Below are positions 31,388-40,193 of a stretch of DNA of 40,306 bases, piece after piece. The notes under the pieces were generated by a model. That model did no database searches. It saw only the letters and a list, made by a program, of their open reading frames with translations, and had not been told where the DNA came from. This DNA is from an uncultured Phascolarctobacterium sp. (GTDB taxonomy: Bacteria; Bacillota; Negativicutes; Acidaminococcales; Acidaminococcaceae). Made by a program: the position numbers and the translations under genes. Position 1 is the stretch's first letter, and the number at the start of each line of letters is the position of its first letter. Where the stretch lies: NCBI RefSeq assembly GCF_905212365.1, contig NZ_CAJMEH010000014.1, positions 1 through 40,306 of the forward strand. The letters are read 5' to 3'.

Positions 31388-32491
31388 TTATGCTTTTAAT
31401 GCTTCTTTGAGAAAGGCTAAAGAGCGTTTCCTTTCTATCCGCTGAATATCTTTTACATGCTTAAAATCCATATTCAGCAATTTGGTAAAGTCAATATTCT
31501 CGTTTTCGAAACCAACGTACCTTTCTTGATAGCCAAATAATTTCATCAATGTATCTAACCTAGAAGTCATGTCAGCAACCCCCTTTTGCTGCCTACTTAC
31601 CACAACAAAAGGAGTATTAAATAATATAGAGAAAACGCATGCATGAAATGAATCAGTACATACCAATTCAGCATTATCGATAAGATACAAAAACTCCTCT
31701 ACTCTGGAAACATATAAATCCAAACATTCCTTATCCATAAGGTTATATATTTTTAAATCATATTCTTTAGCCAGCTTCTTTATCATTGGCGGCACATTTC
31801 CTAAGAAATATGTCAGAATATATTTTTCTCCTCTATACCACTCCGGCTGCATTTTTAGCGCCCGCCATTCTTCTGCATAAATTAATAGCGTAGGGTCTAC
31901 TAACACAGGCACTTCGCGCCCAGTCAACTTTTTAACTATTTCCGCTCCCGCTTGTTCACGAACGGAAATATAAGGGATTCCATCTAAACCTCTCTTGAAA
32001 AGATCATTATACTTGCAAGGCAATTCACTAATACCAAAGCTTGCCGCATAAGCTATACGTTTATTTTCATCTGCGAATTTTAAAAAATAAGCATTAGAGT
32101 ATTCATCAATATTACGCCAAAACAACGGGTTCCATACCTGGTCGCTGCCAACGATGAAATAGTCACATGAAGCATTCAAATTACAATCAAACAATTCATC
32201 ATAATCCATCATTATCTTACTATATGTAAATTTGCTTATATTAAACTCTCTTATGGCATCGTACCTTACTGCCCTTTCAACATCCTCTTTTCTTCCATTC
32301 CAATTGATAATATACTTTATCAAACTTTTTATAGAATATACTTTTTGTGATTTAAAATGCCAATATTCTTTTACCCACCACGAAGATTTACATAAGCCAA
32401 AATGCTTAGATAAAAAACAATCAAGTGCATAATTTTGCAAACGATTGCCGTAGTTATTATTATCACATATACTAAATACTTTTATTTTCAC
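31388..32491 (-). CDS. Polysaccharide pyruvyl transferase family protein
   Basis: 367 aa. The N-terminal NNYGNRLQNYALDCFL, FIVGSDQVWNP, RIAYAASFGIS, VREQAGAEIV, PVLVDPTLL and ELVCTDSFHACVFSILFNTPFVVV are diagnostic of the CsaB/WcaK-like family, which adds ketal pyruvate from PEP to sugars. It starts with GTG after AAGGAG. Together with the FrhB-like protein and ferredoxin it forms a recurring trio in surface-polysaccharide loci. Confidence 0.92.
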   Translation of the reverse strand: MKIKVFSICDNNNYGNRLQNYALDCFLSKHFGLCKSSWWVKEYWHFKSQKVYSIKSLIKYIINWNGRKEDVERAVRYDAIREFNISKFTYSKIMMDYDELFDCNLNASCDYFIVGSDQVWNPLFWRNIDEYSNAYFLKFADENKRIAYAASFGISELPCKYNDLFKRGLDGIPYISVREQAGAEIVKKLTGREVPVLVDPTLLIYAEEWRALKMQPEWYRGEKYILTYFLGNVPPMIKKLAKEYDLKIYNLMDKECLDLYVSRVEEFLYLIDNAELVCTDSFHACVFSILFNTPFVVVSRQQKGVADMTSRLDTLMKLFGYQERYVGFENENIDFTKLLNMDFKHVKDIQRIERKRSLAFLKEALKA

Positions 32492-32526
32492 AAACTACAC
32501 TCCTTGTTTATTTTCTACCTAAGATA

Positions 32527-33501
32527 TCATTTTAATTTAGTACCCAAGAATTTACTAAATATGACATCATATAATTTCAACACAATCCATAAACAGTCAA
32601 ATTCAATAAATAACAATTCTAATCTTTCAATAAAGCCAAAACCAGAAGAAAACATAAACAAAGAAAAATTCGATTTTATTTTTTCTCTTCCTATACCGTA
32701 ATAATATTTATAATTTGTTTCTTTATTTCTCAAACAGCTAACGCAAAATGAAAAATATTTCTTAAAAAAATCCAAAGGATATGGATTTAAATTTTTACTA
32801 TTCATCCAATTGTAACGATCTTCTGCAATAACAGCACCTATATATATCTGTTCCAAAGTAGCCTTTTTACTGATTCCTAAATCATTAATTCTATGGTAGT
32901 ATAAATTTTTATTAATATAGAATATCTTTTCAGCTCTATAAAACAGTTTATGCATCAAAGCATAATCTTCCATTAATTGAATATTGGTTGAGAATTTTAG
33001 ATTTTTATATAAATCTCTTTTGAATACTTTATCCCAAAGGTAACTATGTATTCTATTATCAAAGCATAACTCTTTGTACACCTCTGTCTTTGATAAATCC
33101 CTCGCTTTTCCACCATAGCTTATGTATTTAAATTCATTATTATAAAAATTAGTATGATCAAATAACACAATATCAACATTTGAGCTCACTATGTTTTTTA
33201 TAATTCTATACCAATCTTGTGATATATAGTCGTCTGGATCTATCCAAGCAATATAATTGCCATTAGCATATTTTAATCCAGTATTTCTAGCACTACTTAC
33301 TCCATTATTAGCTTTATGAATGTTTTTTATTTGTGAATATCGCTCTGCATAATAATCGCATATAGCACCGCTATTATCACTACTACCATCATCAACTAAT
33401 ATAATTTCTATATCTTCATCCATTTGGCTAATTATGCTATCCAAACATTCTCTTAAATATTTGTCAACATTATATACCGGCATAATTACGCTAATTAACA
33501 T
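32527..33501 (-). CDS. Family 2 glycosyltransferase
   Basis: 324 aa GT-A fold. SVIMPVYNVDKYLRECLDSI and IILVDDGSSDNSGAICDYYA are the UDP-sugar-binding strands. NNGVSSARNTGLKYANGNYIAWIDPDDYI contains the DPDD metal site. The C-terminal half (MEDYALMHKLFYRAEKI, YYHRIN) fits the EpsJ/WcaA-like group. It adds one sugar of the repeat unit; which one cannot be told. The gene is strikingly AT-rich. Confidence 0.92.
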   Translation of the reverse strand: MLISVIMPVYNVDKYLRECLDSIISQMDEDIEIILVDDGSSDNSGAICDYYAERYSQIKNIHKANNGVSSARNTGLKYANGNYIAWIDPDDYISQDWYRIIKNIVSSNVDIVLFDHTNFYNNEFKYISYGGKARDLSKTEVYKELCFDNRIHSYLWDKVFKRDLYKNLKFSTNIQLMEDYALMHKLFYRAEKIFYINKNLYYHRINDLGISKKATLEQIYIGAVIAEDRYNWMNSKNLNPYPLDFFKKYFSFCVSCLRNKETNYKYYYGIGREKIKSNFSLFMFSSGFGFIERLELLFIEFDCLWIVLKLYDVIFSKFLGTKLK

Positions 33502-33564
33502 AGAGCACTCCCCTAAAAAGTTATTTTAATTCTTCGTAAATACAATACTAATACAAAAAGCTTA

Positions 33565-33924
33565 TTACCCAGTCAATTCCTCAGCAAATGTATCTGGCCT
33601 TTCAGAATCCAACAATTCGTTAGCCCATATCACAGTCACAAGATTTTCTGTTTTGGACAAATTAATAATATTATGTGTCCAACCAGGAATCATATGTACG
33701 GCTTGAATCTTATCGCCGCTAACCTCAAATTCTATAACTTCGTCAGTTCCTATTTTTCGTTCCTGTATCAAACCATGCCCAGCAACTACAATAAATAACT
33801 CCCATTTGCTATTATGCCAATGCTGTCCCTTAGTTATACCAGGCTTAGAAATATTTACGCTCACCTGCCCATGCTCAATCGTTTTCAAAAGCTCCGTAAA
33901 CGAGCCCCTGGAATCACAATTCAT
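33565..33924 (-). CDS. Stand-alone CapF-type C-terminal cupin domain
   Basis: 119 aa. It matches only the C-terminal cupin domain of CapF/WbjC, the bifunctional enzyme of UDP-N-acetyl-L-fucosamine synthesis. DSRGSFTELLKT, GQVSVNISKPGITKGQHWH and VHMIPGWTHNI are that domain's hallmarks, and His/Glu metal ligands are visible in HWHNSKWELF. In CapF this domain carries out the epimerisation, while a preceding SDR domain does the reduction. The SDR domain is absent: the polymerase gene ends 2 bases before this ATG. It has no strong ribosome site. It may be a working single-domain epimerase or a remnant. Confidence 0.75.
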   Translation of the reverse strand: MNCDSRGSFTELLKTIEHGQVSVNISKPGITKGQHWHNSKWELFIVVAGHGLIQERKIGTDEVIEFEVSGDKIQAVHMIPGWTHNIINLSKTENLVTVIWANELLDSERPDTFAEELTG

Positions 33925-33926
33925 TT

Positions 33927-35006
33927 TTATTTGAACAATATTGATCTATATGGTACAAGTGTTGCACTATCTATTAGATACGAAATAAACGTCCAAAAAT
34001 CACAGAATGCTATACACATCAAACATATCGTAAACACCCAATCTTTTTTTCTTTTACCGAACAATTTGTTAATAGAAAGAGCATCGTTCAATATAAACCC
34101 TTCAAATATATAGAATGTTGCTGGTATTCTAAATGCGATGGTATCGAGACCCCAAAACAATAAATTCAATATGGAACCAGCAAAATATAAATTATAATAA
34201 AGTTTGTTCTTCTCAATATCCGAAAGAAAATATAAACACACTCCAGGGATAATAACTCTAGCAAGAGAAAAGTAATCCATTTCCTGTATTTTATCTCCAG
34301 AATTTATTATGTACTGAGCACCATGAATCAAGTTATTTGTCGAGCTAAGAACATAAGGTATGTATCTTTCCAACGGTGCAATAACTGTATCAAATAAAAA
34401 CAATCTAAATATCACACATAAAAAATATATAAATACTATTTGCTTAACCTTGAAATTTCTATTTCTTAAAAGCAGCGCAAACAACGCACATATTGAAGCC
34501 GAATGAAACAAAAGCCCTATGCCAAGATAAGTAAAATACTTTTTAAGGTCATCATTCTTTAAACTATAAATCGCAACGATTACAAAAGTCATTGCAATAC
34601 CTTGTCTGATAGCATTTAATTCAAAAAGAGTATAAAATCTAAGATAGTAACACAAAAGAATCACGAATGGATATTTTAACTTAGAAAAAATTCTTCCTTT
34701 TATGCCGATAGAGATAATAGCTACTATTACACAATATATTCCATATTCTTTTGTAAACAAGCGAATAATTGCATTGAAGGATCTAAACCCCAACTCCAAA
34801 GATGTAACTAGTGTTTTTTCATTAAAAACATAATAATAATGCCAATAATCTGTTTCAAGGCCATATCGTAATCCTGCAACAAGAATTAAAGTTGCAACAA
34901 CAGCCCAATACAAGAAGATTTTTTGACTATATTTTATGTTTATCTGAAACAACTCTAGTAATGAAAAGATTATTAAAAATCCTAAAATCAATAAATATAT
35001 CGTCAT
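33927..35006 (-). CDS. EpsG-like polysaccharide polymerase (Wzy role)
   Basis: 359 aa with about nine to ten membrane helices. The pattern VAGLRYGLETDYWHYYYVF, then LELGFRSFNAIIRLF, then LNAIRQGIAMTFVIVAIYSLKN, then LLFHSASICALFALLL is that of EpsG family polymerases. It should join repeat units outside the membrane. Its start overlaps the preceding glycosyltransferase stop by 4 bases. Confidence 0.85.
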   Translation of the reverse strand: MTIYLLILGFLIIFSLLELFQINIKYSQKIFLYWAVVATLILVAGLRYGLETDYWHYYYVFNEKTLVTSLELGFRSFNAIIRLFTKEYGIYCVIVAIISIGIKGRIFSKLKYPFVILLCYYLRFYTLFELNAIRQGIAMTFVIVAIYSLKNDDLKKYFTYLGIGLLFHSASICALFALLLRNRNFKVKQIVFIYFLCVIFRLFLFDTVIAPLERYIPYVLSSTNNLIHGAQYIINSGDKIQEMDYFSLARVIIPGVCLYFLSDIEKNKLYYNLYFAGSILNLLFWGLDTIAFRIPATFYIFEGFILNDALSINKLFGKRKKDWVFTICLMCIAFCDFWTFISYLIDSATLVPYRSILFK

Positions 35007-35866
35007 TTCTTGTTTTCTATCCTGTCTTTATCGTAAATTTTATAGCCTTGAATAAATCTACTCAAAATAATGTCAGCATTTTTTCGCTTCATAAGTCTCT
35101 TAACCAAATTCTTTATAATTTGTTCACTTAGTGAAAATAAAACTTCTATATTCCCAGCTATTAATTGTTTTTTATACATAGCACCAATTCCAAATGGATA
35201 GTTTTGTGCCTTCTTATTCTCGGCATCTTCATCTACTGCTATAATCGCATTTTCGTGGGGATGAACAACCTTGACATCAGACCAATAAAATACTTCGTAA
35301 TTTTGTATCTTAGCCCTTAGCAAAAAATCTGTCTCTTCTCCTGCTCCATATTTAGCTCCAACGCCAAAATTCTCATCAAATCCGCCAATTGTCTCATATA
35401 CAATTTTAGGAAAGGATATTGCCGGTGATGGACACCACCTAATAATCTGCCTAGTTGACAATCTCTTTCCTTCTTGAACTTTAGAATAATCAATGAAGTC
35501 TTTTTTATTTACTCCATCCCAAATATACCCAGAAATAATGGAATTTGGATTAATGTCAAAATGCTTTTTTAATGTAGATAAATAGTTTTTTGAATAATAG
35601 GCGTCATCATCGGTTAAACAAATATAATCGCCTGTAGCGCATTCCAGTGCATAATTTCGTGCCTTCGAAAGACCACGGAAGCTAACTCTATTATATTTAA
35701 TGCGCTTTGAAGCAACTTTTTTAGCTAAGTCCTCTGTTTTATCATCACCACTTTGATCTACAATGATTATTTCAAAATTTTTATAGTCCTGTGCAAGAAG
35801 CGATTCAAGGCAATACTCTAATTCGTTTGATCTATTTAAAGTGCCAATGATAAATGAAAATTTCAT
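35003..35866 (-). CDS. Family 2 glycosyltransferase (second)
   Basis: 287 aa. SFIIGTLNRSNELEYCLESLLAQDY and IIIVDQSGDDKTEDLA, then RGLSKARNYALECATGDYICLTDDDAYY with the DDD metal site, then GGFDENFGVGAKYGAGEETDFLLRA define a GT2 enzyme. AAGGAG lies 9 bases before the ATG. The polymerase gene overlaps its stop, suggesting they were acquired together. Confidence 0.92.
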   Translation of the reverse strand: MKFSFIIGTLNRSNELEYCLESLLAQDYKNFEIIIVDQSGDDKTEDLAKKVASKRIKYNRVSFRGLSKARNYALECATGDYICLTDDDAYYSKNYLSTLKKHFDINPNSIISGYIWDGVNKKDFIDYSKVQEGKRLSTRQIIRWCPSPAISFPKIVYETIGGFDENFGVGAKYGAGEETDFLLRAKIQNYEVFYWSDVKVVHPHENAIIAVDEDAENKKAQNYPFGIGAMYKKQLIAGNIEVLFSLSEQIIKNLVKRLMKRKNADIILSRFIQGYKIYDKDRIENKK

Positions 35867-35941
35867 GTTTTATTTAACTCCTTCTTACTAATTAGAGAAC
35901 TAAAAGACCCCTAAAAGTATTCCTTGAATAATTTAGTTTGT

Positions 35942-35957
35942 TTTAGTAAATACTAAA
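35942..35957. repeat. Short palindrome in the 107-bp gap between glycosyltransferase genes
   Basis: TTTAGTA (35942-35948) and TACTAAA (35951-35957) with two bases between. This is the largest gap inside the cluster; the palindrome may slow or stop transcription. It has no G+C stem, so a true terminator is doubtful. Confidence 0.35.
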
Positions 35958-35973
35958 TTTAAACAAAACGAGA

Positions 35974-36945
35974 TTATTTTTTTAATAGTCTACCTATAAA
36001 TGTTAACTCTCCATCTTTTGTCGTTTCGTAATTCCTTTTATAAGTAAGCTTATGGATATAAGTATTGCCCATAAAATCTCTAAATTCTTTCTCACTACAA
36101 ACCTTGTTTGCAATTGTTCCTAGAAAATCAAAAACCCCTAAATTGTTTATAGGTACTTCATCCATAATCTTTTTTATGTCTTCGTATTCTTCATAGGCGA
36201 TTGCCATAATGCAATCGGTAAGAAGGTATCCAATTAAAGTATCTTCTTCTTTCCAATATCTATCATATACATCACACACAAAATTCATCAATTTACTTTT
36301 AGCATGAACTGCTACAAAACTTATAGACCATATGTCCTTAGAAACAACCCATTTTCTTTTGTTTCCATGGCAAATAGAATAAAAACAATAATTTGAAATC
36401 TTTGTGTCCAGATCATCTGTAAAATAATATGTACTATCCAGCCAAATTCCACCATATTCTTTAAGAATATTTACTCTAATAAGATCAGAAAACTCCGCCC
36501 TACTAATTTTTCCTTCTATGTATTTTTTTATTATAAAATCTTTAAGTACAACATATTCACTTAAATTTTCATCAGACAACAAAACTATTTTTCTATTAAG
36601 GCAATGTTTTTTTATGCTATTTATTGTATTCTCTACCGGAAATGGCAAATTATCAAATCCTTGTCCCCAATAAATCCATACAAACGAGTCATTTCCTATA
36701 GGTTCATTTGTTCCTTGAATATTTTTATATTTATTAATAATATCTTTACATTTTATTCTCATGTATTGTTTACACTCACCATATCTTTTCTTATGTGCTA
36801 TTGCATTCAATTTATCATTTTTTAAACGTTGCGCTATACCATCAATCAATGTCCAAAATCCCAGTTTAAAACTGTAATGGAAGAAATATGAATATAATAA
36901 TTTGATATTAGAAATTTCTTTTTGTAGTTTGTATTTATTCATCAT
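35974..36945 (-). CDS. Capsular-polysaccharide glycosyltransferase, GT32-like (Caps_synth)
   Basis: 323 aa. VWIYWGQGFDNLPFPVENTINSI, then IVLLSDENLSEYV, then AEFSDLIRVNILKEYGGIWLDSTYYF (the Asp metal site of GT32-like enzymes) identify the capsular synthesis family that includes OCH1-like sugar transferases. No signal peptide is seen. The ATG overlaps the GT4 stop (ATGA). Its base composition is very AT-rich. Confidence 0.88.
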   Translation of the reverse strand: MMNKYKLQKEISNIKLLYSYFFHYSFKLGFWTLIDGIAQRLKNDKLNAIAHKKRYGECKQYMRIKCKDIINKYKNIQGTNEPIGNDSFVWIYWGQGFDNLPFPVENTINSIKKHCLNRKIVLLSDENLSEYVVLKDFIIKKYIEGKISRAEFSDLIRVNILKEYGGIWLDSTYYFTDDLDTKISNYCFYSICHGNKRKWVVSKDIWSISFVAVHAKSKLMNFVCDVYDRYWKEEDTLIGYLLTDCIMAIAYEEYEDIKKIMDEVPINNLGVFDFLGTIANKVCSEKEFRDFMGNTYIHKLTYKRNYETTKDGELTFIGRLLKK

Positions 36946-38027
36946 TTATTAATTATCCTTAGTAACAAATTATCCGCCTGTGTTGACCATTTGAACGCAC
37001 TCAAGCGGGCATTGTCAATACCTATACCCTTTGCTATCTGCTTTTTGCTCCTAACCTTTTCTATTAATGCCATAAGATCCCCTGATTTAAAATACATTGC
37101 CATATGACCAAGTATCTCTGGCATGGAGGCAGCATCTGAAGATATCACTGGTATGCCACATGCTAATGCTTCAAGCGGAGGAATACCAAAGCCTTCATAC
37201 GAAGAAGGAAAAACAAACACTTTTGCTAATTTATATACGGCAGGAAGATCTTCATCGTCAACAAATCCGGTAAAATGAACATGCTGCAAAAATTTTTCTG
37301 AATAGCCATTCAGAAAATCTTCTATCTTCCAACCTCTTCTACCAGCAAGTACTATTTCTTCAGTTATACCTTCGTCAAAAAGTGAAGCATATGCATCTAA
37401 TAGGAGTCTAAGATTTTTTCTTGGTTCCAATGTAGATAGACACAATACATAATTTTCTGGCAAGTTATATTTTTCTTTTATATTATTCTTATCATTTTCG
37501 CTCAACCTATCTCTATTGAACTGATTAGAAATACCATTATAGACAACACATACATTTTCTGGTTTTACACGAAGAATAGAGCATATTCTACTTTTTGAAA
37601 ACTCCGATACAGTGATAATCTTCTTATTGCAAAGAGAGGCTTTCCAATACATGATTTTAAAGTACCAAATTATATATTTTTTATTGCTACCAGGGCAATC
37701 CCAACAGCTTAAATCATGGATGGTATTATACGCGTTCTTGCTAAAGAAGAAAAAGGGCGCCGGAAACGCTGGAAAAAAATATCTATCTGCCTTAATTCCT
37801 GCTAACTTAAAAGGCAATATAACTTGATTGAATATCAGCTTATTGCCACCTTTGATGACAACTTTCTCTACTTCACAACCTTTAAACTCTTTGTGTACAG
37901 AATTCTTAAACAAAAGAATCCATCGATGTTCTTTATGTTTTACAAGTTCTTTTGTTATAGATAAAGCAAATCTTTCAATACCGGAAAAATTATCCGCCAA
38001 AGAAGTCAAATCTACACATATGCGCAT
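36942..38027 (-). CDS. Family 4 glycosyltransferase
   Basis: 361 aa GT-B enzyme. ICVDLTSLADNFSGIERFALSITKEL at the N-terminus, then IITVSEFSKSRI, VVYNGIS, LSTLEPRKNLRLLLDAY, and the donor-binding EX7E region FVFPSSYEGFGIPPLEALACGIPVISSDAASMPEI are typical of mannosyl- and rhamnosyltransferases of family GT4. AGGAGG lies about 8 bases before its ATG, which overlaps the GT26 stop by one base. Confidence 0.94.
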   Translation of the reverse strand: MRICVDLTSLADNFSGIERFALSITKELVKHKEHRWILLFKNSVHKEFKGCEVEKVVIKGGNKLIFNQVILPFKLAGIKADRYFFPAFPAPFFFFSKNAYNTIHDLSCWDCPGSNKKYIIWYFKIMYWKASLCNKKIITVSEFSKSRICSILRVKPENVCVVYNGISNQFNRDRLSENDKNNIKEKYNLPENYVLCLSTLEPRKNLRLLLDAYASLFDEGITEEIVLAGRRGWKIEDFLNGYSEKFLQHVHFTGFVDDEDLPAVYKLAKVFVFPSSYEGFGIPPLEALACGIPVISSDAASMPEILGHMAMYFKSGDLMALIEKVRSKKQIAKGIGIDNARLSAFKWSTQADNLLLRIINK

Positions 38028-38773
38028 TATTTTGACCTCCTATACTTAATCGCCAATTCAAATATCTTCAAATCATCTACCAAATACCGTTTTAGCATTC
38101 TCTTGGGATCCTGTGTAATTCTGAACAGCCACTCTAATCCATGATCAGACATCCACTTCGGAGCCCTCTTAACATTCCCTGCCTCAAAATCTAAACTAGC
38201 TCCCAACCCCAACGAAATTGGTACTCTCAGCTCTTTGCAGTGATAGTACATGAATTTTTCCTGCTTTGGGCAACCTAAGCCAATAATAAGAATATGCGGT
38301 TTTGCCTTCTTGATCATTACCTTAATTTTCTCCATCTCAGCCGAATTATTTTCAAATCCAAGTGGTGGAGAATATGTATCCACCACTTGCAAGCCTTTAT
38401 ATTTTTCCATTAATTTACTAGCAGCTCTAGCTGCAACACCTTCTTCCGCACCCAAGAAGAACATCTTATAGCCTTTTTGGGCCGCCATTTCACACAAAAA
38501 AGGAAAAAGATCAGATCCGGAAATTTTCTCTTTAATTGGAGTTCCATACCATTTTGCAATCCACAAAAGTGGTTTTCCGTCCGTTAAAATCAATGCTGCA
38601 TTCGCATAGACATCCTGCAATTCTCTATTGGTTTCAAGCTGGACAATGTGGTCGACATTTGGTGTAACAACATAAGAATTATTGTTCTTCTTTATCAATG
38701 CATCAATAGCATCTAAAGCTTCATCCATAGTTAGATTATCAACTTCAGTATTCATAAACTTTAGTCTTGCCAC
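38027..38773 (-). CDS. WecG/TagA/CpsF family glycosyltransferase (GT26)
   Basis: About 248 aa. TPNVDHIVQLETN, ILTDGKPLLWIAKWYG, GSDLFPFLCEMAAQKGYKMFFLGAEEGVA, LIIGLGCPKQEKFM, and GLGASLDFEAGNVKRAPKWMSDHGLEWLFRITQDPKRM are the family signatures. Members often add the second sugar (ManNAcA, ManNAc or glucose) to the lipid-linked first sugar. The frame extends to a GTG at 38791, but GGAGG lies 9 bases before the GTG at 38773, which I take as start. manC is 32 bases upstream. Confidence 0.93.
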   Translation of the reverse strand: MARLKFMNTEVDNLTMDEALDAIDALIKKNNNSYVVTPNVDHIVQLETNRELQDVYANAALILTDGKPLLWIAKWYGTPIKEKISGSDLFPFLCEMAAQKGYKMFFLGAEEGVAARAASKLMEKYKGLQVVDTYSPPLGFENNSAEMEKIKVMIKKAKPHILIIGLGCPKQEKFMYYHCKELRVPISLGLGASLDFEAGNVKRAPKWMSDHGLEWLFRITQDPKRMLKRYLVDDLKIFELAIKYRRSK

Positions 38774-38805
38774 AACTTTTGTCCTCCACACAATCTAGTC
38801 CGCAT

Positions 38806-40191
38806 TTACCTTCCATATACATCGTCAAATCTAACTATATCGTCTTCGCCTAAATACTTACCGTTCTGTACCTCAATGATAGAAAGAGGTATCCTTCCGG
38901 GATTTTCCAACCTGTGCTTAACGGCAATAGGTATATAGGTGCTTTCGTTTTCTTTAAAAACTACTACCTTATCATCCAAGGTCAGCTTGCCCGTACCGCT
39001 TATCACCGTCCAATGCTCGCTGCGATGGTAATGCATTTGCAGGCTCAGCTTAGCCCCCGGCTTAACGGTTATCTTTTTTACCTTAAAGCCGTCGCCTTCC
39101 GCTAAAATCGTATAGCTTCCCCAAGGACGGTACATCGTCACATTTTCATTAATTTCCTTGCGGTTCTGCTCCTTAAGCTTTTCCACAACCTTTTTTACAT
39201 CCTGGCTTTTCCCCTTTTCACTAATCAAAAGTACGTCAGGAGTATCGACTACTATCAAATCATTTACGCCAATAGCGCTGACCAATCTATCGCTGCCTAA
39301 AATCATATTGTTCTGGGAATCTGCAGTAATAACGTCGCCGCTGATAATGTTGCCGTCAACTGCTGGCAACACCTCGTCAATAGCGTCAAAGCTGCCAACA
39401 TCGTTCCAATTCACTGACTGCATAGGCACAACTACGATATTATTACTCTTTTCCGCCACAGCATAATCGATGGATATATTAGGCATATCGGCAAAATTAT
39501 CTAAAGCGTTTTGATAGCCCTGCAAGCTAACTGCAAAAATATCCGGCGCATATTCTGCCAAGGCTTGCGTCATAGTCTGTGCAGTAAAGGCAAACATGCC
39601 TGCATTCCAATAATATTTGCCACTGGCTAAATATGCTTTAGCCGTTTCTAAATCAGGCTTTTCCTTAAAGCCTTCTACCTTATAACCGTCTAACGTCTTT
39701 TCTTTTCCGGCATGAATATAACCGTAGCCCGTTTCCGGCTTAGTAGGCACAACACCCAGTGTAACAATATTATTTGTCTGACGGCAAATCGCATCAGCCG
39801 CCAAAACAATCTTTTGAAATTCTCCTACAGGGCTTATTACATGGTCTGCCGGGCTGACAAAAAGGCTTTCATCAGCGCCGCATTGCATAACATCCTGACA
39901 GCAGGCAACTGCTAAAGCAATAGCAGGCGCAGTATTACGAGCTACTGGTTCAGTAATAATATGCGCCTTTTCCGCGCCTATTTCTTGCAAATCAGACTGT
40001 ACATGAAAAATATAATCTTTATTAGTTACAACCAGAATATCTTCCGCTTGTACCAAACCCTTAAATCGTTCTATGGTTTGCTGCAATAACGATTTATTAC
40101 CAGCTATCTTTAAAAATTGCTTGGGATAGCAGGAACGGGACAGCGGAAACAATCTTGTACCACTGCCGCCTGCAAGAATTATCAGTTTCAT
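38806..40191 (-). CDS. manC: Mannose-1-phosphate guanylyltransferase / mannose-6-phosphate isomerase
   Basis: 461 aa. The nucleotidyltransferase domain begins MKLIILAGGSGTRLFPLSRSCYPKQFLKI (GTP-binding and Lys region) and includes FVSPADHVI and GYGYIHAGK. The C-terminal cupin isomerase domain has RPWGSYTILAEGDGFKVKKI and LSLQMHYHRSEHWTVISGTG. It makes GDP-mannose and so suggests mannose or a derived sugar (GDP-fucose, rhamnose) in the polymer. The frame runs further up to 40260, but that part overlaps the end of the sugar transferase gene and shows no homology. ATG 40191 lies 2 bases after that gene's stop codon. Confidence 0.95.
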   Translation of the reverse strand: MKLIILAGGSGTRLFPLSRSCYPKQFLKIAGNKSLLQQTIERFKGLVQAEDILVVTNKDYIFHVQSDLQEIGAEKAHIITEPVARNTAPAIALAVACCQDVMQCGADESLFVSPADHVISPVGEFQKIVLAADAICRQTNNIVTLGVVPTKPETGYGYIHAGKEKTLDGYKVEGFKEKPDLETAKAYLASGKYYWNAGMFAFTAQTMTQALAEYAPDIFAVSLQGYQNALDNFADMPNISIDYAVAEKSNNIVVVPMQSVNWNDVGSFDAIDEVLPAVDGNIISGDVITADSQNNMILGSDRLVSAIGVNDLIVVDTPDVLLISEKGKSQDVKKVVEKLKEQNRKEINENVTMYRPWGSYTILAEGDGFKVKKITVKPGAKLSLQMHYHRSEHWTVISGTGKLTLDDKVVVFKENESTYIPIAVKHRLENPGRIPLSIIEVQNGKYLGEDDIVRFDDVYGR

Positions 40192-40193
40192 AC

